In this document: one piece after another, positions 33,307 to 40,785 of the stretch
How positions within the stretch are numbered: the first letter of the stretch is position 1
Layout: every line of letters begins with the position of its first letter
Source of the DNA: Actinomycetota bacterium
Lineage (GTDB): Bacteria; Actinomycetota; Actinomycetes; Actinomycetales; Kineosporiaceae
Assembly: GCA_030837345.1 (NCBI GenBank)
Contig: JAUPKQ010000018.1
Coordinates: 1-43,184, forward strand
DNA length: 43,184 nt
Reading direction: 5' to 3'
The notes under the pieces: model-generated
What the model saw: the letters and a program-made list of their open reading frames with translations, nothing else
Database searches by the model: none
What the model was told of the DNA's origin: nothing
Position numbers and translations under genes: made by a program

Positions 33307-35613
33307 ATGAGACCCTTCACGACCAGACAGCGACAAGCCAGGACGACTTGCAACATTCCGGACAGGGGTGGGCAGGGTTCGGGACGCGGGGTCCGGGCCG
33401 GGTCTTTGGCCGTTCGCACCACACCGGGCGACGAAGCCGAACATAGTAGGAACGTCAGGACGTCCGCTGCGGCGACCAGCCGGGTGCGGGCAGCAAGAGC
33501 GATCGACGTGAACGAGGCCGACGACCAGACCGCACGCCTGCCGCGCCGGTACGGCGCGCCGCAGCAGGGGGGTACGAGGGTGACCGTTCCGGAGTCAGAC
33601 CTTCCCGGTGGAAGGGACGATGACCGGCTGTCCGCGATTCCCGGCTCGACCCGCCCGGCGGGCGGTACCGGGGCCTTCGACTTCGGTCGGACCGGCTCCC
33701 CGGGCGGAGCCGGTGCCTCGCCGGTCAACGGTTCGGTGAACGGGTACGCCCGAGGTCCAGTGAACGGCGCGGGAAACGCCGCCGTCAACGGTTCGGCCGA
33801 CGGCGCCGGCAACAAGTCGGTCAACTCCGGCCACGTCGACGCCGACGACGCCCCGGCCCCACGGCCGCCCGCCCCGCCGACACCGTCCTCCGGCGCCTTC
33901 CCGACCCAGGGATGGCCGCCCGCGCCCCCGACGCCGCCCTCCGGGCAGCCCGTGGCCCGTCCCGTCCCCCCGGCCGCCCGTCCGGCACCGGTCGGAGCCG
34001 TGACCGGCGTCCGGACGAACTGGCAGCAGACGTCGACCGCGACCCTCGCGGCGCCCGCCGTCCCGGCCGGTGTCGCCGCGTCCGCGCCGAACGATCTCGA
34101 CCCCCTGGCGGCGGTCACCGGGCAGGCCGACGCACGGCGTCCCGGTGAGCACGGCAACGGCCGCATGGGCGCTCGACGGGCCAACCGGCCGATCCGCAGC
34201 GCCTCGGCCGCGGCGGCCGTGGTCACCCGCCCCGCCTGGGTCTTCGGAGGGTGGCTGCTGCGTGACGGCGTCCGCCCGCTGCTGCTCGGCTCCGACGTCC
34301 TGGCCTGCGGCCTCGCGACGGGCGTCATCGTGGCGACGACCAACATCTCCCCGCACTGGACCGTCCTGCTGTTCACCGCGCTGCTCACCGGCCTCTATGG
34401 CCTCGGCGGGCTGTACCGCTCCCGGTTGTCGCTGTCCCTGCTCGACGACATCCCCTCCCTCGTCGCCAGCTGGCTGTCGGCACTCGCCCTGACCGTCCTC
34501 GTCCAGTCGTCCCGGGCCCGCGCCGACTGGGGGACCGAGGACGTCAGCTGGAGCATGGTCGCGACGGCGATCAACGCCCTGGTCTTCCTGCTGGTCCTCC
34601 GGGCGATCGCCTACAACTTCGTCCGGATCGTCCGCCGGCAGCGCCGGGTGGCGCACCGCACCCTGATCCTGGGGGCCGGGCACGTCGGCGAGCAGCTCTC
34701 CCGGAATCTCCTGAAGCGCCCGGAGTACGGTCTCCAGCCGATCGGATTCGTCGACAACCATCCCCTGATCGACCCGGAGACCTGCTCGGTCCCGCTGCTC
34801 GGCGGCATCGAGGACCTCGCCGACCTGCTGGTCCGGGAGGACGTCCGCGACGTCGTCGTCGCCTTCGGCTCGGTGCGCGAGTCCGAGATGGTCGACATCA
34901 TCCGTACGTGTGACCGCCTCCGGTGCGAGATCTTCCTGATCCCCCGGTTGTTCGAACTGCACCAGGTCGGTGCGGACATGGACACCGTGTGGGGGCTCCC
35001 GCTCGTCCGGTTGCGCCGGGCGACGCACCGCAGCGGCGGATGGCGGGTGAAGCGCGTGTTCGACGTCCTCTTCTCCCTCGGCGCCCTGCTGATCCTGTCG
35101 CCGCTCTTGATCGCCGCGGCGATCGCCGTCCGGCTCGAAGGCGGCCCCGGCATCCTGTTCCGCCAGGAACGTGTCGGTGCCGACAGCCGCCGCTTCGACG
35201 TCCTGAAGTTCCGGTCCCTGAAACCGGCGAACGACGAGGAGTCGGCGACCAACTGGAACATCAAGCACGACGACCGGCTCGGCCCCGTCGGCAAGTTCCT
35301 CCGCAAGACCTCGATCGACGAGCTCCCGCAGCTGCTCAACATCCTCCGCGGTGAGATGAGCCTCGTCGGGCCCCGCCCCGAGCGGCCCCACTTCGTCGCC
35401 CAGTTCCGCCAGGCCTACCCCCGCTACATCGCCCGGCACCGTGTCCCCTCCGGGCTCACCGGCTGGGCGGCCGTCCACGGCCTGCGAGGAGACACCTCCA
35501 TCGCCGACCGCGCGATGTTCGACAACTACTACATCGAGAACTGGAGCCTCTGGCTCGACGTCAAGATCCTGATCCGCACGGTGGGAGCCGTGATCAAGGG
35601 ACAGGGTGGCTGA
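33307..35613 (+). CDS. Polyprenyl-phosphate sugar-phosphate transferase (initiating, WbaP-like)
   Basis: Starts polysaccharide repeat-unit synthesis by moving a sugar-1-phosphate onto undecaprenyl phosphate in the membrane. The C-terminal domain (about 565-768) carries the bacterial sugar transferase signatures: KRVFDVLFSLGALLILSPLL, GGPGILFRQERVGADSRRF, LRKTSIDELPQLLNILRGEM, SLVGPRPERP. Before it are about four membrane segments and a Rossmann-like CoA_binding_3 domain (LILGAGHVGEQL). The first 300 residues are low complexity: Asn-Gly repeats (PVNGSVNGYARGPVNG) and a Pro-rich part. ATG 33307 has a GGAAGGA site, but codons up to about 33500 look non-coding; GTG 33580, with AGGGGGG upstream, is a good alternative start. 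The sugar is unknown. Confidence 0.92.
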   Translation: MRPFTTRQRQARTTCNIPDRGGQGSGRGVRAGSLAVRTTPGDEAEHSRNVRTSAAATSRVRAARAIDVNEADDQTARLPRRYGAPQQGGTRVTVPESDLPGGRDDDRLSAIPGSTRPAGGTGAFDFGRTGSPGGAGASPVNGSVNGYARGPVNGAGNAAVNGSADGAGNKSVNSGHVDADDAPAPRPPAPPTPSSGAFPTQGWPPAPPTPPSGQPVARPVPPAARPAPVGAVTGVRTNWQQTSTATLAAPAVPAGVAASAPNDLDPLAAVTGQADARRPGEHGNGRMGARRANRPIRSASAAAAVVTRPAWVFGGWLLRDGVRPLLLGSDVLACGLATGVIVATTNISPHWTVLLFTALLTGLYGLGGLYRSRLSLSLLDDIPSLVASWLSALALTVLVQSSRARADWGTEDVSWSMVATAINALVFLLVLRAIAYNFVRIVRRQRRVAHRTLILGAGHVGEQLSRNLLKRPEYGLQPIGFVDNHPLIDPETCSVPLLGGIEDLADLLVREDVRDVVVAFGSVRESEMVDIIRTCDRLRCEIFLIPRLFELHQVGADMDTVWGLPLVRLRRATHRSGGWRVKRVFDVLFSLGALLILSPLLIAAAIAVRLEGGPGILFRQERVGADSRRFDVLKFRSLKPANDEESATNWNIKHDDRLGPVGKFLRKTSIDELPQLLNILRGEMSLVGPRPERPHFVAQFRQAYPRYIARHRVPSGLTGWAAVHGLRGDTSIADRAMFDNYYIENWSLWLDVKILIRTVGAVIKGQGG

Positions 35614-35633
35614 CAGCCCCTGAGCTCACGGCC

Positions 35634-35663
35634 TTGCCAGGGGCCACCGGTCCCAGGTATTAG
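35634..35663 (+). promoter_or_regulatory. Promoter candidate for the nucleotide-sugar cassette
   Basis: TTGCCA (35634-35639), an 18-nt spacer and TATTAG (35658-35663), about 130 bp upstream of the nucleotidyltransferase start in the 180-bp gap after the sugar transferase. Spacing is acceptable, and a leader of about 125 nt would follow. Confidence 0.4.
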
Positions 35664-35793
35664 GCTGCCCGCGCACGGGCTCGCGACGCCTCGACGCCGA
35701 CCGTGATCCGCGCACGGTATCCGTGACCGCACCGCCAGCCGAACCGAGCACCGCCGCTAGGCGTTCCAACCGATGCCACGAAGCGAGGAGAGC

Positions 35794-36651
35794 ATGACTC
35801 CCCCTGGAGACTCCGCCGGAACCACGGGCGCGACGTCCGTCGTGATCGACGGCCTGGACCTGTCGACCGTCCCTGTCGTCATCCTGTGCGGTGGCATGGG
35901 GACCCGGCTGAGGGAGGCGAGCGAGAAACTGCCCAAACCGCTCGTCGACATCGGCGGCCGCCCGATCCTGTGGCACATCATGAAGACCTACCGCCACTAC
36001 GGGTTCCGGAAATTCGTGCTCGCGCTCGGGTACAAGAGCGACATGATCAAGCGGTACTTCCTCGACTACCGTGAGCACATGGCGGACTTCACCCTCGCCC
36101 CCGACTCGGAGGTACCGCGTTTCCACGGCGTCGGCGCGATGGAGGACTGGGAGGTCACCTTCGTCGAGACGGGGCTGAAGACCGCCACCGCCGACCGTCT
36201 CCGCCGCGTGTCCCAGCACCTCTCGGGCGAGCACTTCATGCTGACCTACGGCGACGGGATCGGCGACATCGAGCTCCCGCGGCTCGTACGGACCCACCTC
36301 GCCTCCGGACGCATGGGCACGGTCACCGCCGTCCACCCGGCCTCCCGGTACGGTGAGATGCATGTGAGCGGCGACCAGGTCGTCGAGTTCAACGAAAAGC
36401 CGACACTGGCGACAGGCTGGGTTAACGGCGGATTCTTCATGTTCCGCCGCGCGTTCATCGAGACGTACCTCGAGAACGACCCGGACATGATGCTCGAACA
36501 ACGCCCGTTGCAGACACTCGCCAAGGACGGCGAACTGACCATCAACGGACACGAAGGGTTCTGGATGGGCATGGACACCTTCCGGGACTGGACCGAACTC
36601 AACGGATTGTGGGACAGCGGTAACGCTGCCTGGAAGGTGTGGAACGACTGA
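35794..36651 (+). CDS. Sugar-1-phosphate nucleotidyltransferase (RfbF / glucose-1-phosphate cytidylyltransferase-like)
   Basis: 285 residues; activates a sugar-1-phosphate with an NTP, probably CTP, to an NDP-sugar. Family features: VVILCGGMGTRLREASEKLP (nucleotide-binding loop), KPLVDIGGRPILWHIMKTYR, WEVTFVETGLKTATADRLRR, MLTYGDGIGDI (metal Asp), VVEFNEKP, GGFFMFRRAF and the C-terminal GFWMGMDTFRDWTELNGLWD. These resemble RfbF, the first enzyme of CDP-dideoxyhexose pathways, more than RmlA, but NTP choice cannot be proved by eye. ATG 35794 was chosen for GAGGAG just upstream; the frame reaches back to 35773. Its stop overlaps the next start (TGATG). First gene of a four-gene cassette. Confidence 0.9.
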   Translation: MTPPGDSAGTTGATSVVIDGLDLSTVPVVILCGGMGTRLREASEKLPKPLVDIGGRPILWHIMKTYRHYGFRKFVLALGYKSDMIKRYFLDYREHMADFTLAPDSEVPRFHGVGAMEDWEVTFVETGLKTATADRLRRVSQHLSGEHFMLTYGDGIGDIELPRLVRTHLASGRMGTVTAVHPASRYGEMHVSGDQVVEFNEKPTLATGWVNGGFFMFRRAFIETYLENDPDMMLEQRPLQTLAKDGELTINGHEGFWMGMDTFRDWTELNGLWDSGNAAWKVWND

Positions 36652-37706
36652 TGCGCGTCCTCGTCACCGGCACCGAGGGATACCTCGGCTGCCTGCTCGC
36701 CCCCGTGCTCCTCGGCCGTGGTCACGACGTCATCGGCGTCGACACGGGGTACTACGCCCAGGGGTGGCTCTACAACGGGGTGCCGCAGACCGCCCGCACC
36801 CTCCGCAAGGACATCCGGCACATCACGCGCGAAGACCTCGAAGGCGTCGACGCGATCGTCCACATGGCGGAGCTGTCGAACGACCCGCTGGGTGAGCTGC
36901 TGTCCGACGTGACCTACACGGTCAACCACCGCGGGTCGGTGCGCCTGGCCGAGCTCGCGATCGAGGCGGGCGTCCAGCGCTTCGTCTACATGTCGTCGTG
37001 CAGCGTCTACGGCGTCGCCGAGGGCACCGTCGACGAGACCAGCCAGGTCAACCCCCAGACGGCCTACGCCGACTGCAAGACGCTCGTCGAGCGCGACCTG
37101 CGCAAGCTCGCCTCCGACACCTTCACCCCCACGTTCATGCGGAACTCGACCGCGTTCGGCGCCTCCCCGCGCCAGCGGTTCGACATCGTGCTCAACAACC
37201 TCGCCGGGCTCGCCTGGACGACGAAGAAGATCGCGATGAACAGCGACGGGACGCCGTGGCGCCCGCTCGTGCACGGCCTGGACATCGCCAAGGCGATCTA
37301 CTGCGCCCTCGAGGCCCCGCGCGAGGCCGTCCACAACGAGACGTTCAACGTGGGCAGCAACGACCAGAACTACCAGGTCCGCGAGATCGCCGAGACGGTC
37401 GGCGGCGTGTTCCCCGGCTGCGAGGTCACCTTCGGCCCGGCCGGCGGCGACAACCGCAGCTACAAGGTCAACTTCGACAAGATCTCGTCGCAGCTGCCCG
37501 GTTTCTCGTGCGACTGGAACGCCGCCCGCGGCGCCCGCCAGCTGTTCGAGGTCTTCACCCACATCCAGATGGACGCCGAGACCTTCACCGGCCGTGGCCA
37601 CACCCGCCTGAAGCAGCTCGAGCACCTCATCAAGACCCGGCAGCTGGACGCCGATCTCTTCTGGACGACGGACACCGCGCTCACCGAGACCTCCGGCCGG
37701 AAGTGA
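36651..37706 (+). CDS. NAD-dependent epimerase/dehydratase (extended SDR)
   Basis: 351-residue sugar-nucleotide-modifying SDR. N-terminal dinucleotide fold VLVTGTEGYLGCLLAPVLLG (GxxGxxG), the second-strand VDTGYY, and the active site with Ser in MSSCSVYG and YxxxK in AYADCKTLVE, all in place. RNSTAFGASPRQRFDIVLNN and ETFNVGSNDQNYQVREIAE are typical of the extended family. It may act as a 4,6-dehydratase, a C4 reductase or an epimerase on the NDP-sugar made by the previous enzyme. Sequence alone does not decide. Start overlaps the upstream stop by one base; the next gene begins 7 bp downstream. Confidence 0.9.
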   Translation: MRVLVTGTEGYLGCLLAPVLLGRGHDVIGVDTGYYAQGWLYNGVPQTARTLRKDIRHITREDLEGVDAIVHMAELSNDPLGELLSDVTYTVNHRGSVRLAELAIEAGVQRFVYMSSCSVYGVAEGTVDETSQVNPQTAYADCKTLVERDLRKLASDTFTPTFMRNSTAFGASPRQRFDIVLNNLAGLAWTTKKIAMNSDGTPWRPLVHGLDIAKAIYCALEAPREAVHNETFNVGSNDQNYQVREIAETVGGVFPGCEVTFGPAGGDNRSYKVNFDKISSQLPGFSCDWNAARGARQLFEVFTHIQMDAETFTGRGHTRLKQLEHLIKTRQLDADLFWTTDTALTETSGRK

Positions 37707-37713
37707 CAACCAA

Positions 37714-38289
37714 ATGATCATCACCACCACAGACGTTCCTGGCGTCGCGATCGTCGACCTCAAACTGCTTGAGGACGACCGCGGGTTCTTCGCCCGCAGC
37801 TTCTGCCGCCAGGAGTTCATCGACGCCGGCCTCGAGCCGCTCGTCGAGCAGTGCAACCTCTCGTACAACCACAAAGCGGGCACCCTGCGCGGCATGCACA
37901 TGCAGGTCGCCCCGGCCCCCGAGGCCAAGCTCGTGCGGTGCACCCGTGGCGCGATCGTCGACCAGATCGTCGACATGCGTCCCGGTTCGCCCACCCGCGG
38001 CACGCACGTCTCGGTCGAGCTGACCGCGGACAACCGGCGCGCGCTGTACGTCCCGGCGTACTTCGCCCACGGCTACCAGACGCTCGTCGACGAGACCGAG
38101 GTCGTCTACCAGGTCAGCGGCGCCTACACGCCCGGCACCGAGCGCGGCCTGCGCTACAACGACCCCGCTCTCGGCCTGACCTGGCCCGTTCCGGTCGCCG
38201 TCATCAGTGACAAGGACCGGTCCTGGGACGACCTCGCCGTCCAGGAGGCCGACGGCCGCATCCTCCTCACCGCGGAGGGCACCAAGTGA
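37714..38289 (+). CDS. RmlC-like dTDP-4-dehydrorhamnose 3,5-epimerase family protein
   Basis: 191-residue cupin of the sugar 3,5-epimerase family. Signatures: LLEDDRGFFARSFCRQEFID, QCNLSYNHKAGTLRGMHMQV (catalytic His in LRGMH), KLVRCTRGAIVDQIVDMRPG, ALYVPAYFAHGYQTLVDETE and the C-terminal RGLRYNDPALGLTWPV. It would epimerise C3 and/or C5 of an NDP-4-keto-6-deoxysugar. No rmlA, rmlB or rmlD is seen in the window, so it probably serves the neighbouring nucleotidyltransferase and SDR rather than the rhamnose pathway. Its stop overlaps the next gene by 4 nt (GTGA). Confidence 0.9.
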   Translation: MIITTTDVPGVAIVDLKLLEDDRGFFARSFCRQEFIDAGLEPLVEQCNLSYNHKAGTLRGMHMQVAPAPEAKLVRCTRGAIVDQIVDMRPGSPTRGTHVSVELTADNRRALYVPAYFAHGYQTLVDETEVVYQVSGAYTPGTERGLRYNDPALGLTWPVPVAVISDKDRSWDDLAVQEADGRILLTAEGTK

Positions 38290-39593
38290 TCCTTGTCGAC
38301 AAGGCGCTCCGCCGCCGCGCGGCCGAGGGCACGCCGATCCGCGTCGCGCTGGTCGGCGCGGGCTTCATGGGACGCGGTTTCGTCAACCAGGTGACCAACT
38401 CGGTCCCCGGGATGGTCGTCGCGGCGATCTGCAACCGCACCCTGGCCAACGCCGAGCGGGCCTACCGCGAGGCGGGGATCACGAAGTGGGCGACCGTCGA
38501 TGACGCCCAGGCCCTCGCGAAGGCGGTCGCGGCGGGAACCCCCGCGATCACCTCGAACTACGCGGCGGTCACCGAGGCCGACGGCATCGACGCGGTCGTC
38601 GAGGCGACCGGCGCGGTCGAGCACGGCGCCCACGTCGTCCTCAGCGCCGTCGAGCACGGCAAGCACGTCGTCCTGCTCAACGCCGAGGTCGACGGCACGG
38701 CCGGGTCGATCCTGCGCAAGCGGGCCGAGGCGGCGGGCGTCGTCCTCACCGGATGCGACGGTGACCAGCCGGGCGTCCAGGGCAACCTTCTGCGGTTCGT
38801 CCACGGCATCGGGCTCACGCCTCTCGTCGCGGGCAACATCAAGGGCCTGCAGGACGAGTACCGCAACCCGACGACCCAGAAGGGCTTCGCGGAGAAGTGG
38901 GGGCAGGACCCCTACATGGTGACGAGCTTCGCGGACGGCACGAAGGTGTCGTTCGAGCAGGCTCTCGTCGCCAACGCGGCGGGCTTCACGGTCGAGAAGC
39001 GCGGGCTGCGCGGCGCCGACCACCGGGGACACGTCGACGAGCTGACGACGAAGTACGACGTCGACGAGCTCCGCGCGCTCGGTGGCGTCGTCGACTACGT
39101 CGTCGGCTCGCAGCCCGGGCCGGGCGTGTTCGTCCTCGCGACGCACGACGACCCGAAGCAGCGGCACTACCTCAACCTGTACAAACTGGGTGAGGGACCG
39201 CTCTACAGCTTCTACACCCCCTACCACCTGTGCCACTTCGAGGTCCCGCTGACGGTCGCCCGCGCGGTGCTCTTCCACGACGCCGCGCTGCAGCCGTTGG
39301 GGGCGCCGACCGTCGAGGTCGTCACCACGGCCAAGCGCGACCTCGCCGCCGGGCACCGGCTCGACGGCCTCGGCGGGTACGACACCTACGGCGTCTGCGA
39401 GCGGGCGGACGTCACCGCCTCCGAGCGGCTGCTGCCGATGGGGGTGGCCGAGGACTGCGTTCTCGTCCGCGACGTCCCCAAGGACGCCGTGATCACGTAC
39501 GCTGACGTCACGCTCCCCGAAGGACGGCTCATCGACCGGCTTCGCGAGGAGCAGGCCGGTATGACCGACCGCTGGCCCGCTCCCTGGGCCTGA
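38286..39593 (+). CDS. NAD(P)-binding oxidoreductase with C-terminal SAF domain
   Basis: 435 residues. The N-terminal homoserine-dehydrogenase-like NAD(P) domain has VALVGAGFMGRGFVNQVTNS, AICNRTLANAERAYREAG, DAVVEATGAVEHGAHVVL and HGKHVVLLNAEVDGTAGSIL. A catalytic middle region follows (GCDGDQPGVQGNLLRFVHGI, NPTTQKGFAEKWGQDPYMVT). The C-terminus is a SAF-type beta-clip (ERLLPMGVAEDCVLVRDVPK, ITYADVTLPEGRL). Related proteins occur in sugar-nucleotide and surface polysaccharide loci, but their reaction is poorly described. Tight overlap with the RmlC-like gene suggests a shared pathway, possibly a late reduction of the NDP-sugar. GTG start. Last gene before a long terminator hairpin. Confidence 0.88.
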   Translation: MILVDKALRRRAAEGTPIRVALVGAGFMGRGFVNQVTNSVPGMVVAAICNRTLANAERAYREAGITKWATVDDAQALAKAVAAGTPAITSNYAAVTEADGIDAVVEATGAVEHGAHVVLSAVEHGKHVVLLNAEVDGTAGSILRKRAEAAGVVLTGCDGDQPGVQGNLLRFVHGIGLTPLVAGNIKGLQDEYRNPTTQKGFAEKWGQDPYMVTSFADGTKVSFEQALVANAAGFTVEKRGLRGADHRGHVDELTTKYDVDELRALGGVVDYVVGSQPGPGVFVLATHDDPKQRHYLNLYKLGEGPLYSFYTPYHLCHFEVPLTVARAVLFHDAALQPLGAPTVEVVTTAKRDLAAGHRLDGLGGYDTYGVCERADVTASERLLPMGVAEDCVLVRDVPKDAVITYADVTLPEGRLIDRLREEQAGMTDRWPAPWA

Positions 39594-39612
39594 AAGACCC
39601 CGTCCCGGTGAC

Positions 39613-39654
39613 GACGAGCGGCCGTGCGCCTCGCACCGCGCACGGCCGCTCGTC
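39613..39654. terminator. 17-bp perfect terminator hairpin
   Basis: GACGAGCGGCCGTGCGC (39613-39629) pairs perfectly with GCGCACGGCCGCTCGTC (39638-39654) around an 8-nt loop, 20 bp past the oxidoreductase stop. It ends the nucleotide-sugar transcript. One of the strongest hairpins in the window. Confidence 0.9.
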
Positions 39655-39716
39655 ACCCGGGTGAGAAGTACTCCACCAGTGACGGACGACAGACCAGCCG
39701 GAACGACGAGGACGAC

Positions 39717-40634
39717 GTGACGCAGGAGCTCGGGGCAGTACCGACGGAAGCCTTCACCTACGAGGTGGTACTCGTGACGTACCGCAGCCGGGATCTGGCT
39801 GCGGAGATGTTCGAACGTCTGCCGGACGACGTCCGGATCGTGGTGGTCGACAACTCGAAGGGCGTCGACGGCGTTCCCGAGCTCGTCGCCGGACGCCCGG
39901 GCGCCCGGTACCTCGAAGGCGCGGGGGAGGGGTTCGCGCGCGCGGCGAACGCCGGGGCGCGGACGTCGACGGCGGACGTCGTCCTCTTCCTCAACCCGGA
40001 CACGACGCCCGCGGTGGAACAGCTGGAGGCCCTCGTCGCCGATCTCGCCGCCGATCCCGGGCTCGGGGCCGTCGCGGCGACCACGGTCCGCCCTGACGGC
40101 CGCGTCGAACTCGGCGTCGCCGGCTGGGAGCCGACCGCGAAACGGGCGTTCGTCCACGCCGTCGGGTTGCACACCGTGTTCCGGTCGTCCGGGCTGTACG
40201 CGCGCCCCACGCCGTACCGGCCCATCAGGGTCGACTGGATGACCGGTGCCTGCCTGGCGGTGCCCCGCGAGCGGTTCCTCGCCCTCGGGGGCTTCGACGA
40301 GGGCTTCTTCCTCTACAACGAGGACATGGCGTACGGACGGCGGGTCCGCCTCGCCGGGCTGCGGCAGCGGCTGCGCACCGATGTCCTCGTCCCGCACGTC
40401 GGCGGTGGTTCGGGCGCCGCCCGGACCCGTATGTTCCAGATGCGTGGCGCCTCGATGGTCGCCTACGTCGCCGACCACAATCCCCCGTCGACCGTGCTGG
40501 GGCTTCGGATCGCCCTCAGCCTGGGGACCCTGGCCCGTTCGTTCGTGGCCCGGGCACGGGGCAACTCCGATCTGGCGGCCGAACACCGTGCCTATGTACG
40601 AGGGCTCTGGTCCGGCGCCCCCGACATGTCGTGA
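39717..40634 (+). CDS. Family 2 glycosyltransferase (rhamnosyltransferase-like)
   Basis: 305-residue GT2 enzyme of the type often annotated as rhamnosyl- or galactofuranosyltransferase. The domain begins at YEVVLVTYRSRDLAAEMFER; VVVDNSKGVDGVPELVAGRP, GEGFARAANAGARTSTADVV and LFLNPDTTPAVEQLEALVAD follow (NPD in the metal-binding position). VDWMTGACLAVPRERFLALG and FDEGFFLYNEDMAYGRRVRL (the catalytic ED) are strong signatures. GTG 39717 was chosen for GAGG about 6 nt upstream and because the frame before it runs through the terminator hairpin. It follows the nucleotide-sugar cassette and may use its product; this is inferred from position. Confidence 0.9.
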   Translation: MTQELGAVPTEAFTYEVVLVTYRSRDLAAEMFERLPDDVRIVVVDNSKGVDGVPELVAGRPGARYLEGAGEGFARAANAGARTSTADVVLFLNPDTTPAVEQLEALVADLAADPGLGAVAATTVRPDGRVELGVAGWEPTAKRAFVHAVGLHTVFRSSGLYARPTPYRPIRVDWMTGACLAVPRERFLALGGFDEGFFLYNEDMAYGRRVRLAGLRQRLRTDVLVPHVGGGSGAARTRMFQMRGASMVAYVADHNPPSTVLGLRIALSLGTLARSFVARARGNSDLAAEHRAYVRGLWSGAPDMS

Positions 40635-40773
40635 GGGTCAACCATGCCAACCATCACCGTTCGCTGTCGCTCGGTCGCGAAATGCCGACCCTATCGCCGG
40701 AACGGGGCTGTCCCCCGTCCAGATGAACGCCCAACAATGGGTCAACGCAACTCAACCCTCCGACGACGTGCCC

Positions 40774-40779
40774 TAGCCT
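40774..40779 (+). promoter_or_regulatory. -10 candidate before the Wzz-like gene
   Basis: TAGCCT followed by 6 nt (GGAGCC) and ATG 40786, the same layout as the leaderless promoters near clpS. GGAG in the interval could also act as a ribosome site, so the leaderless reading is not certain. Confidence 0.45.
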
Positions 40780-40785
40780 GGAGCC

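Noticed and set aside
38154-40586. An 810-codon minus-strand open frame across the sugar cassette
   Set aside because: It crosses the terminator hairpin and two well-supported plus-strand genes, and its protein lacks any known motif.
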